A stretch of DNA of 64,000 nt from JAWLDA01 sp041686855 (GTDB lineage Bacteria > Bacillota > Limnochordia > DTU080 > RSA5): positions 62,001 through 126,000 of the forward strand of contig JAWLDA010000007.1 in assembly GCA_041686855.1 (NCBI GenBank), given 5' to 3'. The translations under genes were made by a program, and so were the position numbers. Below, one piece after another: positions 60,241 through 64,000 of the stretch. The notes under the pieces are model-generated. The model worked only from the letters and a program-made list of their open reading frames with translations. It did not search any database and was not told where the DNA came from. Positions within the stretch are counted from its first letter, which is position 1, and every line of letters starts with the position of its first letter.

Positions 60241-62513
60241 GGGGTCTCCACCTCCTGTGCGTCGACCACCGCCATGGCGGTGATGTTCACAATATCATCG
60301 ACTTCATCACCGCGCTGCAAGACGTGCATGGGCTTGCCCATTCCCATCAGCACCGGTCCAATCGCCTGAGCGCCGCCGAGACGCTGTAGCAGCTTATACG
60401 CCACGTTCGCCGCCTCGAGATCCGGAAAGACAAGCACGTTTGCGCCACCCTGAATATGCGAGAAGGGGTAGTCCCTCTCCATCAGTTCCGGCACGACCGC
60501 TGTATCTGCCTGCATCTCCCCATCGACCGCGAGGTCGGGGCGGCGCGCCTTGACGATCTCTGTGGCCCGACGCACCTTCTCCGAGAACGCGTGCCGTGTC
60601 GAGCCGAAGTTAGAGAACGAGAGCATCGCTACCTTGGGCTCCATGCCCAGCGCCTCCACGCGCTCGGCGGCGAGAATAGCGATCTCAGCCAACTCCTCGG
60701 CGCTGGGGTCAATGTTGACGGTCGGATCGGTGAAGAAGTACACCTCATTGCGGGCGATAATAATGTAAAGGCCGGCCACCAACGAAGAGCCTGACCGCGT
60801 CCCCACCACCTGCAGCGCCGGTCGTATGACGTCGGGGTAGTGGTACGTGAGCCCGGCGACGAATGCATCGGCGTCTCCAAGGGAGACCATCAACGCCCCA
60901 AAGGTGTTGGGTTGGCGCACCATCTGCCGCGCCCGGTTGCGCGTGACGCCCTTTCGTTGTCGCAGCGTGTACAAATGCTCAGCGTACTCTTCGATCCGAC
61001 CAAACGTGCTCGGATGGACGACATCCAGGCTAACGTGGAGGCCGAGTCGCTTTACCTTCTCCTTGACCACATCGTCCCGACCGATCAAGATGGGGTGCGC
61101 GATCCCCTCGTCCTGCACGATGGCTGCAGCGCGTATGATCTTACTCTCTTCCCCTTCGGTGAAGACGACCCTCTTAGGGTTGGTGCGCGCTTTTTGCAGA
61201 ATGCGAAGTTTTAAGGCACGGGCTTTGCCGGAGCGCGCGATGAGCCTCTCTCGGTACTCGTCCAGATCGAGGCGCTCGCGGGCCACGCCCGTGCGCATCG
61301 CGGCCTCAGCCACCGCAGGCGCGACGTACGTCAGCATGCGATCATCGAGGGGCTTGGGGATAAGGTAATCCGGGCCAAACTGAAGCGACTCCATCCCGTA
61401 CGCCCGGAGCACCGCGTCAGGGACATCCTCTTTTGCCAAGGCCGCTAGCGCTCTGGCGGCAGCCACCTTCATCTCGTCATTGATCGCCCTGGCCTTCACA
61501 TCGAGGGCGCCCCGAAAGATGAACGGAAAACCGAGGACGTTGTTCACCTGGTTGGGGTAATCCGACCGACCGGTCGCGACGACGGCGTCGGGACGGACCT
61601 CCTTGGCCGTATCGTAGTCGATTTCCGGGTCCGGATTCGCCAGTGCAAAGACGATCGGGTTGGGCGCCATCGCGGCCAACATGTCAGGTTTTAGGGCGCC
61701 TGCAACGGAGAGTCCCAAAAAGAAGTCGGCCCCTTGGAGCGCGTCCTCAAGCGTCCGGGCCTGCGTGTCGGAGGCGAACTCCTCCTTGTACGGGTTCATT
61801 CCGACACCCCGCCCACGGTAGACGACCCCTTTGGAGTCGACCAGAGTTATGTTGGAACGGGGCACCCCCAGGGTGACGAGGAAACGAGCGCACGCAAGCG
61901 CCGACGCCCCGGCGCCGTTGATGACGGTCCGCACTCCCGTCAACGTACGTCCTGTCACCTCGGTGGCCGAGAGAAGGGCGGCTCCCGCAATGATTGCCGT
62001 CCCGTGCTGGTCGTCGTGAAAGACGGGGATCTCCATCTCCTCTCGCAGGCGTCGCTCGATTTCAAAGCACTCAGGCGCGGCGATATCCTCAAGGTTGATA
62101 CCCCCAAAGGTTGGCTCAAGCGCCTTTACGATCCGCACAAACTCGTCGACTTCCGTCGTCTCAAGCTCCAAATCGAAGACGTCGATGTCGGCAAAGGCTT
62201 TGAAAAGGACCCCCTTCCCCTCCATCACCGGCTTGCCGGCGAGCGCTCCGACGTTGCCGAGGCCGAGGACCGCGGTACCGTTGGTGACAACAGCCACCAG
62301 ATTTCCTTTTGCGGTGTAGCGATAGGCGTCGAGCGGCTCCTCGGCGATGGCACGCACGGGCTCGGCAACCCCTGGGGTGTAGGCCAAGGAGAGGTCGCGC
62401 TGGGACGAGAACCCCTTAGTTACGCGCACTTCGATCTTCCCGGGAGGAGCGGAACTGTGGTAATCAAGCGCTTCTTGGCGTGTCACTCTTCGGCTCAATC
62501 TCATTTTCCCCAT
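60237..62513 (-). CDS. maeB: NADP-type malic enzyme with C-terminal phosphotransacetylase domain
   Basis: 758 residues, the same length and layout as E. coli MaeB (759). It oxidatively decarboxylates malate to pyruvate. Residues 1-430 hold SLAYTPGVAEPV, KGNLVAVVTNGTAVLGLGN, FHDDQHGTAII and GRSDYPNQVNNVLGFPFIFRGALD (part); residues 435-758 are the PTA-like domain (RVVFTEGEESKIIRAA, MLSFSNFGSTR) that usually binds acetyl-CoA as a regulator. The start codon is not fixed: two ATGs lie three codons apart. First gene of a three-gene coupled operon with a two-component system. Confidence 0.93.
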   Translation of the reverse strand: MGKMRLSRRVTRQEALDYHSSAPPGKIEVRVTKGFSSQRDLSLAYTPGVAEPVRAIAEEPLDAYRYTAKGNLVAVVTNGTAVLGLGNVGALAGKPVMEGKGVLFKAFADIDVFDLELETTEVDEFVRIVKALEPTFGGINLEDIAAPECFEIERRLREEMEIPVFHDDQHGTAIIAGAALLSATEVTGRTLTGVRTVINGAGASALACARFLVTLGVPRSNITLVDSKGVVYRGRGVGMNPYKEEFASDTQARTLEDALQGADFFLGLSVAGALKPDMLAAMAPNPIVFALANPDPEIDYDTAKEVRPDAVVATGRSDYPNQVNNVLGFPFIFRGALDVKARAINDEMKVAAARALAALAKEDVPDAVLRAYGMESLQFGPDYLIPKPLDDRMLTYVAPAVAEAAMRTGVARERLDLDEYRERLIARSGKARALKLRILQKARTNPKRVVFTEGEESKIIRAAAIVQDEGIAHPILIGRDDVVKEKVKRLGLHVSLDVVHPSTFGRIEEYAEHLYTLRQRKGVTRNRARQMVRQPNTFGALMVSLGDADAFVAGLTYHYPDVIRPALQVVGTRSGSSLVAGLYIIIARNEVYFFTDPTVNIDPSAEELAEIAILAAERVEALGMEPKVAMLSFSNFGSTRHAFSEKVRRATEIVKARRPDLAVDGEMQADTAVVPELMERDYPFSHIQGGANVLVFPDLEAANVAYKLLQRLGGAQAIGPVLMGMGKPMHVLQRGDEVDDIVNITAMAVVDAQEVETP

Positions 62514-62637
62514 TTCTTTTCATCGCTGGAGCTCCTATGACACTCGAGGGATGCTGCTAACTGAATTTGCCAAAGGGAGCGGAGGCCAAAAGGCGAATGA
62601 ATCGTATCGCGGGATTGATTCCTGGTGGAGAGGACGT

Positions 62638-63036
62638 GTGTTTGTGTACGACATCATCAAGAACCTGTATTACGTCACCCTCATCGCCATGTTACTGCAG
62701 TTTATGGGCCTATACGAACCATTCGCTGTCCTCTTTGGGCTCACGCTACTCTACTTTGCCGTGGCTGAGTTGTTTATGAAAGAGGAACTGGATCGGCTGC
62801 GACGCATGATGTCGATTTCGTACACACGTCGTCAGGACGTATCGATTGCGTTCATCGCTATGACTCTATGCTTCGGCGCCTACTACCTCTCCGAAGGGAT
62901 GCATATGCGCCTCCTCCGTCCCTACTTCGACTGGATTCTGGGCATCGGCAGTCTCGGCGCACTCTACCTTTTCCTCCATCAGTACCTGCCCACCGACCGC
63001 GGTAGAAAGGGACCCAATCTGCGCTCCGTGCGCTAG
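62638..63036 (+). CDS. multi-pass membrane protein of unknown function
   Basis: 132 residues from the GTG at 62638, seven bases after GGTGGAG; an ATG at 62551 gives a longer, hydrophilic N-terminus with a poorly placed box. Four hydrophobic segments (near 8-24, 27-42, 66-84 and 92-112) with a basic loop RLRRMMSISYTRRQD. It is divergent from the malic-enzyme operon. No family recognised. Confidence 0.6.
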   Translation: MFVYDIIKNLYYVTLIAMLLQFMGLYEPFAVLFGLTLLYFAVAELFMKEELDRLRRMMSISYTRRQDVSIAFIAMTLCFGAYYLSEGMHMRLLRPYFDWILGIGSLGALYLFLHQYLPTDRGRKGPNLRSVR

Positions 63037-63342
63037 CCTCAGGACCTCTTCTGTACCGCTCCATCACTTTCTCTTAAAAAACTCGTGAGGGTTTATGCGA
63101 ATTGTAAGGTTTTTCAAGTTTTTTTAAAACCAGTATGCAGGAAACCCTCCGCGCGCGTCTAACGCATTAGACTACTCTCTAGAGAATGTTCCCCGACATA
63201 ACGACTTCGATTCCAAGTTGGGTGATCCATCCTTCACACCGAGAGCGCATAAAATGACGATAGCCTCACGATGTACTCAATCGCGATGTTACGCCGGGAT
63301 GAAACTGACTCCGTGTCCGAGGGACAAAGGAGCGTCGATGCG
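63037..63342. other. intergenic region with nested A/T-rich inverted repeats
   Basis: GAGGGTTT (63087-63094) pairs with AAACCCTC (63142-63149), and inside it GGTTTT pairs with AAAACC around a run of seven Ts. It lies after the membrane-protein gene and could be its terminator; upstream of the receiver gene, no promoter is certain. Confidence 0.45.
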
Positions 63343-63750
63343 ATGAGACTCGCTGTGTTGTTCGTAGACGATTGCGACCAATTACGAAGCATCATCGGAG
63401 AGTACATAACAGCCTTCGGAATTGAGTGTTACGCGGTGGGCACATTGACTGAAGCCCAATGTATTCTCGCCCACGGGCTCGTAGATGTCATGGTGACCGA
63501 CCTCCTGCTGGAGCGGCGTCCGGCTTACCCCCTTATCGAAACGGCCCGCACCAAGGGGATGCCCACTATTGTCGCATCCGCGTTACCGAAGGAGCGCACC
63601 CAGAGTAGCTTGGGTGAGTTGGCTGAGCTTGTGCACATCATCGAAAAGCCATTCGATCTCTCCCACCTACGGCGTCTCATCACCCTTGGCCCAAGAGGGG
63701 GCCGCTGTCGGTGCCGGGGACCACTCACCCCGGTGGAGAGCTCGGCGTAA
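63343..63750 (+). CDS. single-domain response-regulator receiver protein
   Basis: 135 residues from the ATG at 63343, ten bases after AAGGAG; a longer frame from 63271 has no box. Receiver motifs: LFVDDCD (acidic pair), VTDLLLERR (phospho-acceptor Asp), VASALP (Ser switch) and IEKPFDL (Lys). No output domain follows. The tail CRCRGPLTP is odd and not part of the fold. It probably interacts with another protein after phosphorylation. Confidence 0.75.
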   Translation: MRLAVLFVDDCDQLRSIIGEYITAFGIECYAVGTLTEAQCILAHGLVDVMVTDLLLERRPAYPLIETARTKGMPTIVASALPKERTQSSLGELAELVHIIEKPFDLSHLRRLITLGPRGGRCRCRGPLTPVESSA

Positions 63751-63773
63751 ACCGCGTCTAAGGAGATTCTCTC

Positions 63774-64000
63774 TTGAAAATCGTCTCGTACGAACTCTTC
63801 AAAGTGAAGCCTCGATGGCTCTTTCTGCGGATCGAGACCGACAACGGACTCGTGGGCTGGGGCGAGCCGATCGTCGAGGGTCGAGCCGACACCGTCAGGG
63901 CCGCCGTCTCTGAGGCGATGAGGTACCTGCTCGGCCGGGATCCCCGTCGCATTGAAGATCACTGGCAGACGCTCTACCGGGGCGCATTCTATCGCGGCGG
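63774..64000 (+). CDS. enolase-superfamily sugar-acid dehydratase, N-terminal part
   Basis: The first 75 residues, cut by the window edge. The TTG start has AGGAG eight bases upstream. The N-terminal capping domain reads ELFKVKPRWLFLRIETDNG, LVGWGEPIVEGRADTV and HWQTLYRGAFYRGG, very close in pattern to D-galactonate dehydratase (DgoD) and its relatives. It would dehydrate a sugar acid to a 2-keto-3-deoxy acid. The active site is outside the window. Confidence 0.85.
   Translation, partial: MKIVSYELFKVKPRWLFLRIETDNGLVGWGEPIVEGRADTVRAAVSEAMRYLLGRDPRRIEDHWQTLYRGAFYRG

Noticed and set aside
1..64000. tRNA, rRNA, tmRNA, SRP RNA and RNase P genes
   Set aside because: I looked for their conserved sequence blocks by eye and found none. 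A covariance-model scan would be needed to be certain.

Overview
The window reads as a chromosomal segment of a free-living, carbohydrate-degrading heterotroph with fairly GC-rich DNA, strong AGGAGG-type ribosome binding sites, and frequent GTG and TTG starts. Six extracellular solute-binding proteins all carry cleavable type I signal peptides with no lipobox cysteine, and one operon pairs a secreted C39-like peptidase with a probable outer-membrane beta-barrel. Both point to a diderm envelope. The lineage cannot be fixed from the sequence. Tandem M42 peptidases, VanZ and DUF6249-like proteins suggest a Limnochordia-, Thermotogota- or Bipolaricaulota-like background, but that is speculation. 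I saw no tRNA, rRNA, CRISPR array or recognisable insertion sequence.

Layout: 0-3.8 kb, three overlapping M42 metallopeptidase genes (one without its metal ligands) and a broken PHP-domain gene. 4.3-7.6 kb, a zinc alcohol dehydrogenase facing two Gfo/Idh/MocA oxidoreductases. 7.6-10.3 kb, a gene-free block with minisatellites and eight units of a 240-bp tandem repeat. 10.3-17.7 kb, three solute-binding proteins, a beta-helix protein and a two-gene jelly-roll-like operon. 17.9-18.8 kb, a second tandem array (168-bp units). 18.9-31 kb, a large esterase-like protein, AraC and LacI regulators, three more solute-binding proteins, a beta-propeller protein, VanZ and an ArsR/SRPBCC pair. 31-34.5 kb, SfsA, a P-loop kinase, a small membrane protein and a MATE exporter. 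34.7-42.3 kb, four more Gfo/Idh/MocA enzymes, a DapA-like aldolase and a membrane/DUF4097 group. 42.5-50.1 kb, a sulfatase, larCBE, a GH29 alpha-L-fucosidase and a TauE/SafE exporter. 50.1-54.3 kb, the C39/barrel pair and a Wzz/CpsD-type polysaccharide co-polymerase and kinase. 54.3-64 kb, a structured RNA-like region with an intrinsic terminator, a degenerate tyrosine recombinase, a FAH-family hydrolase, an MFS transporter, a malic enzyme translationally coupled to a two-component system, a receiver protein and the start of an enolase-superfamily sugar-acid dehydratase.

How the genes may work together: sulfatase, fucosidase, esterase and beta-helix/beta-propeller proteins would trim plant or algal polysaccharides. 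Periplasmic binding proteins would capture the products, and Gfo/Idh/MocA enzymes, the aldolase, the FAH hydrolase and the dehydratase would process sugars and sugar acids to pyruvate and lactate. larCBE would make the nickel-pincer cofactor of lactate racemase-type enzymes, and malic enzyme would link to C4 metabolism. No ABC permease or ATPase gene is present, so all six binding proteins depend on membrane components encoded elsewhere.

The most unusual material is non-coding: two large tandem arrays built from imperfect palindromes, dispersed relatives of one of them, many unrelated intergenic minisatellites, and a hairpin-terminator element upstream of the recombinase.
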